64,000 bases of DNA, taken from contig NZ_AQXG01000008.1 in the NCBI RefSeq assembly GCF_000375425.1, positions 96,500 through 160,499 of the forward strand, written 5' to 3'. How positions within the stretch are numbered: the stretch's first letter is position 1; every line of letters begins with the position of its first letter. This document shows, one piece after another, positions 27,202 to 36,072 of the stretch. The position numbers and the translations under genes were made by a program. The notes below the pieces were generated by a model that did no database searches, was not told the DNA's origin, and saw nothing but the letters and a program-made list of their open reading frames with translations. This DNA is from Gracilimonas tropica DSM 19535. Its GTDB lineage: Bacteria; Bacteroidota; Rhodothermia; Balneolales; Balneolaceae.

Positions 27202-29661
27202 ATGATTAAAAATTACCTGAAAATTGCTCTTCGAAATCTAAGAAAAAATAAAATTGATTCGGCCATAAGCATTGGGGGATTAGCGGTGGGTTTAGCCTGT
27301 TGTATCCTGCTGGTTTTTTATGTGCGGTTTGAATGGTCACACGACAATTTCCATGAAAATAAGGATCGGCTATACCGAATAACGGACCAAACTACCGCGA
27401 GGAATTCCGGGGAGATTCAAAAGAATTTAACCACCCCATACCCTCTTGCAGCAGTATTGGATTCAACTTTTCCTGAAATAGAGCGGGTAATGAACATTGC
27501 TTTAGGACCGGTACATATTTTAGATCGCGGCAAATTTCATCAAGTTGAGGTCACTTTTGCCGATCCCGGTTTTTTTGAAGCCTTCACCTTTCCCATTTTA
27601 TATGGAAATTCTACATCACCACTTGAAAATCCTGATCAACTGGTGCTTACCGAAGATGAAGCCCTTCATTATTTCGGAACCAAAAATGCCGTTGGAGAAA
27701 CCCTGTCGTTCAAGCTTCACGAAACGGAATATGATCTTACTGTAGCTGCTGTAGCCGAAAACCCACCGGCCAATTCCAGCCTTACCTTCAATATTGTCCT
27801 TCCCTTCGAAAACTATTTCAGATCGGTACCTAAAGAAAGAGTGGATACCTATCGCAATAGCTGGTATATCGGATTTGGAGAAACCTGGGTTCTGCTTAAT
27901 GATAAATCTTCTGCTAAGGACCTGACCTCAAAATTCCCGGAGTTATTGAGATCTCATTTAGGCAGTTTTGCGGAAACACAACAAATGGTAATGGGGCTTC
28001 AGCCACTCAATGGAGCCTACTTCGATCAAGAATATCGGTCTTATATTACCGGCAATACCAACATTTTATACTCATCAATTTTAGGTGGAATTGCGCTGGT
28101 TATTCTCATCATTGCAGGAATGAATTTCATGAGCCTTACCCTTAGTCGCGCTTCTCAGCGCAGTCATGAGATAGGGATTCGTAAGGCAGCAGGTGCGCAA
28201 CGGGGACAAGTCAGTTTTCAGTTATTTGGAGAAGTCTTTGTTACCTGTACCATTGCCATCCTCTTGGGGCTCATGTTAGCTGAACTCGCTTCCCCCTTCT
28301 TTCAAAACCTAACCGGCAAAGCCTTTGAAGTTTCTATCATCAGCGATCCGGTATTATGGTTCGCTTTGTTGGTCATAGTAGGCTTTATTACCATTATAAC
28401 AGGCGGATATCCTGCTTTCCAAATGGCCCGAAAGAACACGGCACGTATGTTTTCATCCCGCCGAAGTACCGAACGAATTCCTTTGTTTGTGAAAGGGTTG
28501 ATCATCGCACAATTCGCCCTTTCTATCGCCTTCCTCATTGCCACTTTTACCATGAACAGTCAGCTGAACTTTCTGCTTAATAAGGATTTGGGATTCGACT
28601 CCTCCAATGTGATCACCGTGGAAATACGAAATCAGGCTGAAGCCGCAAAGCAAGCAGAATTATTTGCCGATGAAGCTCAACGACTTCCCGGAGTAGAACA
28701 GGTAGCCAAAATTGGAAGTGCCTATCGGGGCGATCCAAGATATATGCAAGCAAAAATCGGATTTGGGATGGGAACCATGGGCTCAAGCACTAGTCTGGAA
28801 GGTTTTGATCATAGTATAACCTCTGAAATTATCGATGAGCATTATCTTGAAGTTATGGGAATGGACCTTTTGGAAGGTCGAAATTTCTCCCCGGATCGTC
28901 CGTCTGAATTAAAAAATGGAATTATCATCAATGAAAAATTTGCAGAAATCATGGGATGGGATAATCCGGTAGGACAAGTCATAAAAGATAAAGCCGAGGG
29001 CTGGACGCCTCCATTTGATGGCAAAGAAGTAATTGGTGTGGTAGATAATTTTCATTTTCGACCTCTTTATGAACAACTTCAACCCATTGCCCTTCAGCAT
29101 TTAGAAGGAGCTGGGTTTGATGTTCCCGGAACCATACTTATAAAATCCCGACCAGGAATGCTCAGCGAAACCGTCGATCAGCTTTCTGCTCTTTGGAATG
29201 AAGTATTACCTTCTGCTACCTTCAATTACAGTTTTTTAGATGAGCTGGTGGAAATGCAATATCAGGAAGAGCAACGCTGGCGGAATATCATCTGGTTCGC
29301 TTCCATTATGGCAGTTGCACTTGCCAGTTTTGGTTTATTCGGATTAGCTGCTTTAGCAGCCGAACGCAGAACTAAAGAAATCGGCATCCGAAAAGTCCTC
29401 GGGGCTTCGGTTGCCAACATTGTAACTCTGCTTTCCAAAGATTTTGTGAAACTGGTGATCCTCGGTTTTGTGATCGCCATTCCCATTGCCTGGTACGCCA
29501 TGAACCAATGGCTGGCTGATTTTGCGTATCGCATCGAAATTGGCCCCGGAATATTTGCCCTGGCTGGAATCGCGGCTTTGGTGATCGCTTTGCTGACGGT
29601 AAGCTGGCAATCCATCAAAGCAGCCGTAGCAAACCCCGTAGATAGTTTACGAAGTGAATGA
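27202..29661 (+). CDS. Double MacB-PCD/FtsX ABC permease, paralogue 3
   Basis: 819 residues, starting MIKNYLKIALRNLRKNKIDS, a start very close to that of paralogue 1 while the end is that of paralogue 2, so the gene looks like a mosaic. The middle is its own: GMNFMSLTLSRASQRSHEIG followed by IRKAAGAQRGQVSFQLFGE in the first FtsX unit, and a second periplasmic domain containing GMGTMGSSTSLEGFDHSITS. The C-terminal 97 residues equal those of paralogue 2. The reading frame is intact with no broken segments. It is third in the first sigma-54 operon. Confidence 0.9.
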   Translation: MIKNYLKIALRNLRKNKIDSAISIGGLAVGLACCILLVFYVRFEWSHDNFHENKDRLYRITDQTTARNSGEIQKNLTTPYPLAAVLDSTFPEIERVMNIALGPVHILDRGKFHQVEVTFADPGFFEAFTFPILYGNSTSPLENPDQLVLTEDEALHYFGTKNAVGETLSFKLHETEYDLTVAAVAENPPANSSLTFNIVLPFENYFRSVPKERVDTYRNSWYIGFGETWVLLNDKSSAKDLTSKFPELLRSHLGSFAETQQMVMGLQPLNGAYFDQEYRSYITGNTNILYSSILGGIALVILIIAGMNFMSLTLSRASQRSHEIGIRKAAGAQRGQVSFQLFGEVFVTCTIAILLGLMLAELASPFFQNLTGKAFEVSIISDPVLWFALLVIVGFITIITGGYPAFQMARKNTARMFSSRRSTERIPLFVKGLIIAQFALSIAFLIATFTMNSQLNFLLNKDLGFDSSNVITVEIRNQAEAAKQAELFADEAQRLPGVEQVAKIGSAYRGDPRYMQAKIGFGMGTMGSSTSLEGFDHSITSEIIDEHYLEVMGMDLLEGRNFSPDRPSELKNGIIINEKFAEIMGWDNPVGQVIKDKAEGWTPPFDGKEVIGVVDNFHFRPLYEQLQPIALQHLEGAGFDVPGTILIKSRPGMLSETVDQLSALWNEVLPSATFNYSFLDELVEMQYQEEQRWRNIIWFASIMAVALASFGLFGLAALAAERRTKEIGIRKVLGASVANIVTLLSKDFVKLVILGFVIAIPIAWYAMNQWLADFAYRIEIGPGIFALAGIAALVIALLTVSWQSIKAAVANPVDSLRSE

Positions 29662-29666
29662 TAAAT

Positions 29667-29748
29667 AGCGGTCAGCGCTCAGACTTCAGCTTTCAGTTTT
29701 ATCAAAATTGAAACTGCTGAAAGCTGACGCCTGATCGCTGACTGCTTG
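29667..29748. repeat. Palindromic 7-mer-word repeat, family A (array subtype)
   Basis: The left arm is AGCGGTCAGCGCTCAGACTT, then CAGCTTTCAG. The right arm is CTGAAAGCTGACGCCTGATC, then GCTGACTGCTT. It is followed directly by a separate promoter-like sequence at 29757. Confidence 0.85.
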
Positions 29749-29756
29749 AAAAAATT

Positions 29757-29785
29757 TGTAACGTTTTTTCAAACCTTTCGTCTAA
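29757..29785 (+). promoter_or_regulatory. ECF-sigma-like promoter before paralogue 4
   Basis: TGTAAC (29757-29762), a 16-bp spacer, then CGTCTAA (29779-29785). This matches the general -35 AAC / -10 CGTC pattern of ECF (SigW/RpoE-like) promoters. The predicted start is about 20-25 bases before the permease ATG at 29814. It is the only such site seen in the array. Confidence 0.6.
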
Positions 29786-29813
29786 CTCACGGAACATTAA
29801 ATCGGGTTAGACC

Positions 29814-32162
29814 ATGCTGAAAAATTATCTCAAAACTGCCTTTCGAAGCTTTAAGCGACACAAAAGTTCATTCCTTATTAATGTCATCGGCCTTTCTATC
29901 GGGATGGCCTGCAGTATCCTCATCCTGCTTTGGGTGATCGATGAGCTGAACTTTGATCGCTTCCATGCCGATGCCGACCGTATCTACCAAGTTATGGAGC
30001 ATCAAAATTATTCGGATAATATCATGACCACGATGTCCACGCCGGGCATCCTCGCTCCTGCGCTCAAGGAAGAAATTCCGGAATTTGAATACGCTGCCAC
30101 CTACACCTGGGATATGGAGTTTCTGTTCACCAAAGGCGATAAATCCCTGAAAGAACGAGGTCGTTATGCGCGACCGGATTTCTTCCACATCCTGGATGTA
30201 AAATTACTCCACGGCGACCGTGATAACCTGATCAGCTCTCCGCGAAGTGTAGCGATCTCCAAAGAACTGGCCATCAAATATTTTGGAACGGAAAATGCGG
30301 TGGGTGAGTCAATCACCATCAACAGTACCGACGTGCATACGGTAACCGGCGTCTTCGAGAAACTGCCCGAAAATTCAAGCTTCCGGTTTGATTACGTACT
30401 TCCTTTTGAGGACTGGCTGGAAGATAACGAGTGGGCTACGAACTGGGGCAATAACGGACCACAGACCATTGCCAAGTTGTATCCCGGCGTGGATGTGGAA
30501 GCACTGAACACCAAACTTAAAGATTTCATCAAAGAGCGAAATGAGGACTCAAATATCGACTTGTTCGTGTACCCAATGCCGGAATTGTACCTGAATGGTC
30601 AGTTTGAAGAAGGCAAAGTGGCCGGTGGCCGAATTGAATATGTTCGTCTTTTCACCATCGTAGCCATTTTTATTTTGATCATTGCCTGCATCAATTTCAT
30701 GAACCTGAGTACCGCCAAGGCGACCAAACGCGCTAAGGAAGTAGGCATTCGAAAATCCATTGGAGCCAGTCAGGGTTCGCTCATCGGACAATTTATCGGG
30801 GAGTCCATGATCATCACTTTCTTTTCGCTGTTGGTTTCGGTTTTCCTGGTGGAAATGAGTCTTCCGGTGTTCAACGATCTCACCGATAAAGCCATTAGCG
30901 TCAATTATGGCGATCCGACGCTGTTGCTCATGTTTCTGGGAACCGCTTTAGTCACCGGATTACTGGCCGGAAGTTATCCTGCGTTCTATCTCTCCTCCTT
31001 TGAAGCCGTGAAAACGCTGAAAGGAAACCTGAAGATCTCCGGCAGTGAAGCTTTCGCCCGAAAAGGACTGGTCGTTTTTCAGTTCACACTTTCCGTAATC
31101 CTGATCATTTCTACCATCGTGGTCTATCAGCAGATTCAATTCACCCAAAACAAAAACCTGGGGTATCAAAAAGAAAACCTGGTGACCTTTGTGGTGGAAG
31201 GCGACATTTCCAACAATTGGAACACCTTTAAGCAGCAGATCAAGGATATTCCCGGAGTGGTGAATGTCTCACGTGCCGGATCCAGCTTTTTAGGACGAAA
31301 TTCCAACACTTCCGGACTCGAATGGCCAAACAAAGATCCCGAAACAACTATCCTTTTTGAGAATGTAACTTCTGATTACGGTCTCATCGAAACTATGGGA
31401 TTTGACGTACTTTCAGGCCGAAGCTTTTCTGAAGAATTTGGAGCCGATACCGCTCGCATTGTCATCAATGAAGCAGCCGCAAATGTCATGGGATTTGAGG
31501 ATCCGGTTGGAAAATTTATCACGCTTTGGGGGGATGAAACCGAGATCATTGGCCTGGTTAAAGACTTCAACTTCCAGAATCTACGCTATGGGATCGAGCC
31601 GCTCTTTTTCCGACTGGATGATTTTGGATGGAAAGCTTTTGTTCGTATTGAATCCCAAAATATCCAGCAAACCATTGCTGAGATCGAAAACAAATACAAG
31701 GAATTCAACCCTACCTATCCTTTTGCTTACGAATTTATGGATGAACAATACGCTGCCTTATATCGCAGCGAGCAGCGAATCGGGGATCTGGCCAAATACT
31801 TTGCGATCTTTGCCGTGATCATCTCCTGCCTCGGCTTATTTGGTCTTTCAGCTTTCACGGCAGAACAGCGCGCCAAAGAAATTGGCGTTCGAAAAGTGCT
31901 CGGTGCTACCGTGCAAAATCTGGTGCTTCATCTTACCAAAGACTTCACCAAGCTGGTCCTTATTGCCATCCTTATTGCCATTCCGGTTTCCTGGTGGATG
32001 ATGAGTCAGTGGCTCTCCGATTTTGCCTTCAACTCCGGACTGAACTGGTGGATCTTTGCGGCTTCCGGATTTTTGGCCGTAGTCATTGCCTGGCTGACCG
32101 TGAGCTGGCAATCCATCAAAGCTGCGTTGGTGAATCCGGTTCAGAGCTTAAAGAGTGAATAG
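29814..32162 (+). CDS. Double MacB-PCD/FtsX ABC permease, paralogue 4 (divergent)
   Basis: 782 residues, the shortest of the set, starting MLKNYLKTAFRSFKRHKSSF. It stands apart from its neighbours: it ends NPVQSLKSE rather than NPVDSLRSE, the terminal helices differ (KDFTKLVLIAILIAIPVSWW), and the codon third positions look richer in G and C. The first FtsX unit reads VGIRKSIGASQGSLIGQFIG. An ECF-type promoter lies 30 bp upstream and the gap (152 bp) is wider than those between paralogues 1-3. It may therefore be transcribed both from the sigma-54 start and on its own. Confidence 0.9.
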   Translation: MLKNYLKTAFRSFKRHKSSFLINVIGLSIGMACSILILLWVIDELNFDRFHADADRIYQVMEHQNYSDNIMTTMSTPGILAPALKEEIPEFEYAATYTWDMEFLFTKGDKSLKERGRYARPDFFHILDVKLLHGDRDNLISSPRSVAISKELAIKYFGTENAVGESITINSTDVHTVTGVFEKLPENSSFRFDYVLPFEDWLEDNEWATNWGNNGPQTIAKLYPGVDVEALNTKLKDFIKERNEDSNIDLFVYPMPELYLNGQFEEGKVAGGRIEYVRLFTIVAIFILIIACINFMNLSTAKATKRAKEVGIRKSIGASQGSLIGQFIGESMIITFFSLLVSVFLVEMSLPVFNDLTDKAISVNYGDPTLLLMFLGTALVTGLLAGSYPAFYLSSFEAVKTLKGNLKISGSEAFARKGLVVFQFTLSVILIISTIVVYQQIQFTQNKNLGYQKENLVTFVVEGDISNNWNTFKQQIKDIPGVVNVSRAGSSFLGRNSNTSGLEWPNKDPETTILFENVTSDYGLIETMGFDVLSGRSFSEEFGADTARIVINEAAANVMGFEDPVGKFITLWGDETEIIGLVKDFNFQNLRYGIEPLFFRLDDFGWKAFVRIESQNIQQTIAEIENKYKEFNPTYPFAYEFMDEQYAALYRSEQRIGDLAKYFAIFAVIISCLGLFGLSAFTAEQRAKEIGVRKVLGATVQNLVLHLTKDFTKLVLIAILIAIPVSWWMMSQWLSDFAFNSGLNWWIFAASGFLAVVIAWLTVSWQSIKAALVNPVQSLKSE

Positions 32163-32265
32163 CGTATAGTGCATGGCCGTTGATTTTCACAACAAACTAT
32201 GCGCTCTGCATTGGCACCACAAAAATTGCTATGTTGTATATCATGTTTGATAAAGCTCAGTTTGG

Positions 32266-33405
32266 ATGAAAGATCTCACATTTACTATTTCCGGCGGAGG
32301 AATCGCAGGATTAACTACCGCCATTGCTTTAAAAAGAATCGGCATCAAAGCGAAGATCGTAGAGGCGGCCCCTGAGTTTAAACCGGTTGGAGCAGGCATC
32401 ACCCTCGCCCCAAATGCAATCAAAGCGTTTCAGCATCTCGGCATAAAACAAGAAATCGAGGAAGCTTCAAACCTGATTTCCGGTTTAGAGATTTGTGATT
32501 TTAAGGGAAAAACGATCACCCAACAGCCCTCAGAATTCGATGAATCAACAGCTATTCATGCCATCCATCGGGGGAATTTACATGAGGTTCTGCTCTCTCA
32601 CCTAAAAGATCATTCCATTGTTTTGGGGAAGCGAACCACCGGATTCAACAAAAAAGCAGACCAAATAGAGCTCACTTTTGATGATGGAAGTACACATCTC
32701 ACAGATCTTCTAATCGCCTCCGATGGCATCCATTCCCCCATTCGAAAACAACTTTTACCGGATTCTGAGTTGCGGTATGCCGGATATACCTGCTGGCGGG
32801 GCATCTCTGCAAATAACTTCGGAATTGAAAAAGCAACCGAGAGCTGGGGTCACGGAAAACGATTTGGGATCGTGCCACTTCCTGATAATCAAATTTACTG
32901 GTTTGCTTGCCTGAATGCGCCTGTAAATGATCCTCAAATGAAAAAATATGGGGTTCACGAACTGAGGCAGGTTTTTGAGGATTTTCATACTCCAATTCCA
33001 GACCTGATCGGCTCAACCCCAGACAGTCAAATTCTTTGGAATGATATTTATGACCTGAAACCGATCAGGAATTTTGCGTTTGGGGATGTGGTATTGATTG
33101 GGGATGCGGCCCATGCCACAACACCCAACATGGGTCAAGGGGCTTGTCAGGCCATAGAAGATGCAGTGATCTTGGCAGAATGTTTGAAGCGTTCATCAAC
33201 CGCTGCTCAAGCCTTTCAATTTTTTGAACAACATCGGAAAAAACGAGCCCAATCCATTGTGAACCGATCATGGAAAATGGGCAAGATGGCTCAAATGGAC
33301 AACCGGTTCCTTTCTACCCTCAGAAATGGATTAATGCGAGCTATTCCGGCTTCTGTTCTAAAAAGTCAGCTAAAGTCGATTTACGATATTGATTTCACCC
33401 TTTGA
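32266..33405 (+). CDS. FAD-dependent aromatic-ring-type monooxygenase
   Basis: 379 residues of the PHBH-type class A flavin monooxygenase fold. The dinucleotide motif ISGGGIAGLTTAIAL is at the N-terminus. The DG motif is ASDGIHSPIRKQL (about 146-158), and the FAD ribityl GD motif is VVLIGDAAHATTPNMGQGAC (about 275-295). These enzymes use NAD(P)H and oxygen to hydroxylate small organic molecules, sometimes detoxifying antibiotics. The substrate cannot be told. No signal peptide, so cytosolic. It is inserted between permease genes 4 and 5, ends 4 bp before the third enhancer pair, and may be read from the first permease operon. Confidence 0.9.
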   Translation: MKDLTFTISGGGIAGLTTAIALKRIGIKAKIVEAAPEFKPVGAGITLAPNAIKAFQHLGIKQEIEEASNLISGLEICDFKGKTITQQPSEFDESTAIHAIHRGNLHEVLLSHLKDHSIVLGKRTTGFNKKADQIELTFDDGSTHLTDLLIASDGIHSPIRKQLLPDSELRYAGYTCWRGISANNFGIEKATESWGHGKRFGIVPLPDNQIYWFACLNAPVNDPQMKKYGVHELRQVFEDFHTPIPDLIGSTPDSQILWNDIYDLKPIRNFAFGDVVLIGDAAHATTPNMGQGACQAIEDAVILAECLKRSSTAAQAFQFFEQHRKKRAQSIVNRSWKMGKMAQMDNRFLSTLRNGLMRAIPASVLKSQLKSIYDIDFTL

Positions 33406-33409
33406 CCAC

Positions 33410-33446
33410 TGTCCGTTTTCGAACACCCGATGTGTAATTTCGAACA
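33410..33446 (+). promoter_or_regulatory. Paired enhancer palindromes, copy 3
   Basis: TGTCCGTTTTCGAACA (33410-33425), a 5-bp spacer, then TGTGTAATTTCGAACA (33431-33446). It lies immediately after the monooxygenase stop codon. Confidence 0.87.
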
Positions 33447-33499
33447 TCATTGGGTTCATAATCGTCTTTTTAAAACCTTTTGAGCTTTCTTTTCCACTT

Positions 33500-33515
33500 T
33501 GGCACATTTGTTGAA
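33500..33515 (+). promoter_or_regulatory. Sigma-54 promoter of the second permease operon
   Basis: TGGCACATTTGTTGAA: GG at 33501-33502, ten bases, GA at 33513-33514. It begins exactly 90 bp after the first enhancer palindrome. The predicted start is near 33526, giving a 72-base leader. Confidence 0.88.
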
Positions 33516-33531
33516 TACTCGTATTCAGCGT

Positions 33532-33592
33532 ACAGTGATCAGTTAACAGTTACCAAAAAACCTGATCACTGCGAACTGTTAACTGATCACTG
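33532..33592. repeat. Palindromic 7-mer-word repeat, family E, in the second permease leader
   Basis: The left arm is CAGTGAT, CAGTTAA, CAGTTAC. The right arm is GATCACT, GCGAACT, GTTAACT, GATCACT. It is a different word from family A but has the same period and symmetry. It begins about 6 bases after the predicted sigma-54 start. Confidence 0.8.
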
Positions 33593-33597
33593 AAAAG

Positions 33598-35979
33598 ATG
33601 CTGAAGAATTACCTCAAAATTGCGTTTCGAAATATTTCCAAGCATAAAGGATATTCATTCATAAATATCGCCGGTTTGAGTATCGGGATTGCTTTAAGTC
33701 TGCTGATATTCTTATTTGTGATGCATGAATTCAGCTATGATAATTTTCACAAAAATGCAGATAAAATTTATGCTGCAACACTGCATCAGGGAGAGCAGAC
33801 TATCGCCGTTACTCCTTCCATTATTGCACCGGCTTTAGATCAACAATTTCCTGAAGTTGATAAATGGGTTCGCATTTATGAGCCTACCAGATATAGTCCG
33901 GTTGTGGTAAAAAAAGGTGAAAATATTTTTCAGGAAGATAATTTCCTGTACGCTGATTCTGCTTTCTTCGAAATGTTCAGTTTCCCTTTTATCTCCGGAG
34001 ATCCCACCACAGCTCTTGAACGTCCCCGAACCATTGTACTTACCGAATCATCTGCGACAAAACTTTTCGGCGATACAAATCCGGTTGGACAAATCCTTGA
34101 AGCCCGCGTTTTCAGTGATGTCATTAATTTTGAAGTGACCGGAGTAATTAAAGACGTACCTTCAAATTCTCATCTGCAGTTTGACTACCTGGCTTCTATG
34201 ACTACCCGAAGTAATTGGTCGGAACTATCTGATACTCAGATACGAGCAGCTAACTTTTTCACCTATTTAATGCTTAATGATGAGCGATCAGAAGCGTCAC
34301 TATCCAACAAGTTACCTTCATTCCTGAGCAATTTTGTCTCTGAAGAATCAGACCTTTCGCTCTCCCTGCTTCCACTTACCGATATCTACCTGAGCTCCGG
34401 AATTCAGGCTGAAATGAACGTCTTGGGTAATAAAAATGCACTTTTTGGCTTTATTGCCATCGCATTTTTAGTGCTTTTGATCGCAATCACCAATTATATA
34501 AACCTTGCCACGGCCCGCTCTTCCAACCGGGCAAGCGAAGTAGGAATTCGAAAGACGTTGGGAGCCCACCGGGGTGCTTTGATCCGCCAATTCTACAGCG
34601 AATCCGTTATCACAACCATTGTTTCTGTTGGCATAGCCATTGCATTAGTGGAAATTTTTAAGAACCCGTTTTTTGATCTGATTGGTAAGGAGATTTCCAT
34701 TTCTCTTTTTTCAGATCCGTTAGTTTGGTTCATGATAATCCTCACAACTCTTATTACAGCTTTAGCAGCCGGAGGATATCCTGCATTGGTACTTTCGTCA
34801 TTTGAACCGGAAAAAGTGCTCAAAGGAAATTTCAGAGGCTCAGGCTCGGATGCATTCTTTCGTAAAGGGTTGGTAACCTTTCAATTTGCAGCTTCCATTT
34901 TCCTGATCATGGGAACTGCCGTGATTTATCAACAAACGGACTACATCCTAAATAAAGATCTTGGATTTGATAAAGAACAAATCGTGATCCTCCCTACCGG
35001 CGATAACATTCTATCTCAGAAAAGGGAGCTTCTAAAAAGTGAGGTTTTGAGGGAACCCGGGGTCATGAGCGCTACATATATGTCTAACGTACCGGGAAAT
35101 CCATTTGGAGGATATACGGCGATACATGCGCCGCTTCAGGAATCAGTAAGTACCTCTGCCGGGGCAGCCGACCCTGATATTGTTAGTACCCTGGGATTAG
35201 AACTTTTGGCCGGAACCGGATTTCCAAATAATTCCGAATATACTCCCGAACAGGGGTACGTATATATCATCAATGAGAAATTAGCAGAAACTTTCAACTG
35301 GTCTTCTGAGGAAGCCATTGGAAAAGACCTCAACTTGCAAGGCGGACGCGAAGGAAAAGTCGTTGGAGTGGTAAAAAACTTTAATTACGCATCTCTAAAA
35401 GAAAATATTGAGCCGCTTGCGTTATTTATGCAGCCCAATATGTACGATAACTTATTAGTCAAAATCTCCCCGAATTCTATTCGGACAACCTTATCCTCAC
35501 TTGGGGAATTATGGAGAGATCTGGCCCCGCACCGGCCATTCGAATTTCAGTTTCTGGATCAAAACTTAGATGCTCTTTATAAATCTGAGCAGCGAACCAA
35601 AAATATCTTCCTGCTTTTTGCGGGTTTCGCCATTTTCATTGCTTGCCTTGGTTTAATTGGGTTGTCTTCCTACACTATCGAAAGGCGAACCAAGGAAATT
35701 GGCATTCGAAAAGTCTTAGGAGCTTCCCTGTCCGGCATTGTAAGCCTGGTATCATTTGATTTCCTAAAGCTTGTAGCGCTTGGCTTCGTAATCGCAACAC
35801 CGGTTGCATGGTACACCATGAACCAATGGCTTGCAGACTTTGCCTATCGTATAGATATGGGGCTTGGTGTTTTTATTGTTGCTGGAATTGCCGCCCTTTT
35901 GATCGCTTTGTTTACCGTAAGCTGGCAATCCATAAAAGCGGCCGTGGCAAACCCTGTAGAAAGTTTAAGAAGTGAATAA
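33598..35979 (+). CDS. Double MacB-PCD/FtsX ABC permease, paralogue 5
   Basis: 793 residues, starting MLKNYLKIAFRNISKHKGYS. The first periplasmic domain has the segment DKWVRIYEPTRYSPVVVKKG. The first FtsX unit reads ITNYINLATARSSNRASEVG, where the usual Cys before IN is Thr. The second FtsX unit keeps TKEIGIRKVLGASLSGIVSL and the end WQSIKAAVANPVESLRSE. It is first gene of the second permease operon, behind the third copy of the enhancer/sigma-54 module. Confidence 0.9.
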   Translation: MLKNYLKIAFRNISKHKGYSFINIAGLSIGIALSLLIFLFVMHEFSYDNFHKNADKIYAATLHQGEQTIAVTPSIIAPALDQQFPEVDKWVRIYEPTRYSPVVVKKGENIFQEDNFLYADSAFFEMFSFPFISGDPTTALERPRTIVLTESSATKLFGDTNPVGQILEARVFSDVINFEVTGVIKDVPSNSHLQFDYLASMTTRSNWSELSDTQIRAANFFTYLMLNDERSEASLSNKLPSFLSNFVSEESDLSLSLLPLTDIYLSSGIQAEMNVLGNKNALFGFIAIAFLVLLIAITNYINLATARSSNRASEVGIRKTLGAHRGALIRQFYSESVITTIVSVGIAIALVEIFKNPFFDLIGKEISISLFSDPLVWFMIILTTLITALAAGGYPALVLSSFEPEKVLKGNFRGSGSDAFFRKGLVTFQFAASIFLIMGTAVIYQQTDYILNKDLGFDKEQIVILPTGDNILSQKRELLKSEVLREPGVMSATYMSNVPGNPFGGYTAIHAPLQESVSTSAGAADPDIVSTLGLELLAGTGFPNNSEYTPEQGYVYIINEKLAETFNWSSEEAIGKDLNLQGGREGKVVGVVKNFNYASLKENIEPLALFMQPNMYDNLLVKISPNSIRTTLSSLGELWRDLAPHRPFEFQFLDQNLDALYKSEQRTKNIFLLFAGFAIFIACLGLIGLSSYTIERRTKEIGIRKVLGASLSGIVSLVSFDFLKLVALGFVIATPVAWYTMNQWLADFAYRIDMGLGVFIVAGIAALLIALFTVSWQSIKAAVANPVESLRSE

Positions 35980-35984
35980 ATAAT

Positions 35985-36058
35985 AGTGTCACAGTGCGTA
36001 GGTGTTACGGTGTTATGGTTTTCATAGGTCAACCATAACACCGTAACACCATCGTACC
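35985..36058. repeat. Palindromic 8-mer-word repeat, family B
   Basis: The left arm is AGTGTCAC, AGTGCGTA, GGTGTTAC, GGTGTTAT. The right arm is AACCATAACACCGTAACACC. It fills the gap between paralogues 5 and 6. Confidence 0.85.
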
Positions 36059-36072
36059 ATAAAACCAATATA

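Noticed and set aside
32212-32232. TGGCAC followed by TTGC before the flavin monooxygenase
   Set aside because: Spacing is 8 rather than 5 bases, so GG and GC are not ten bases apart. No enhancer palindromes lie upstream.
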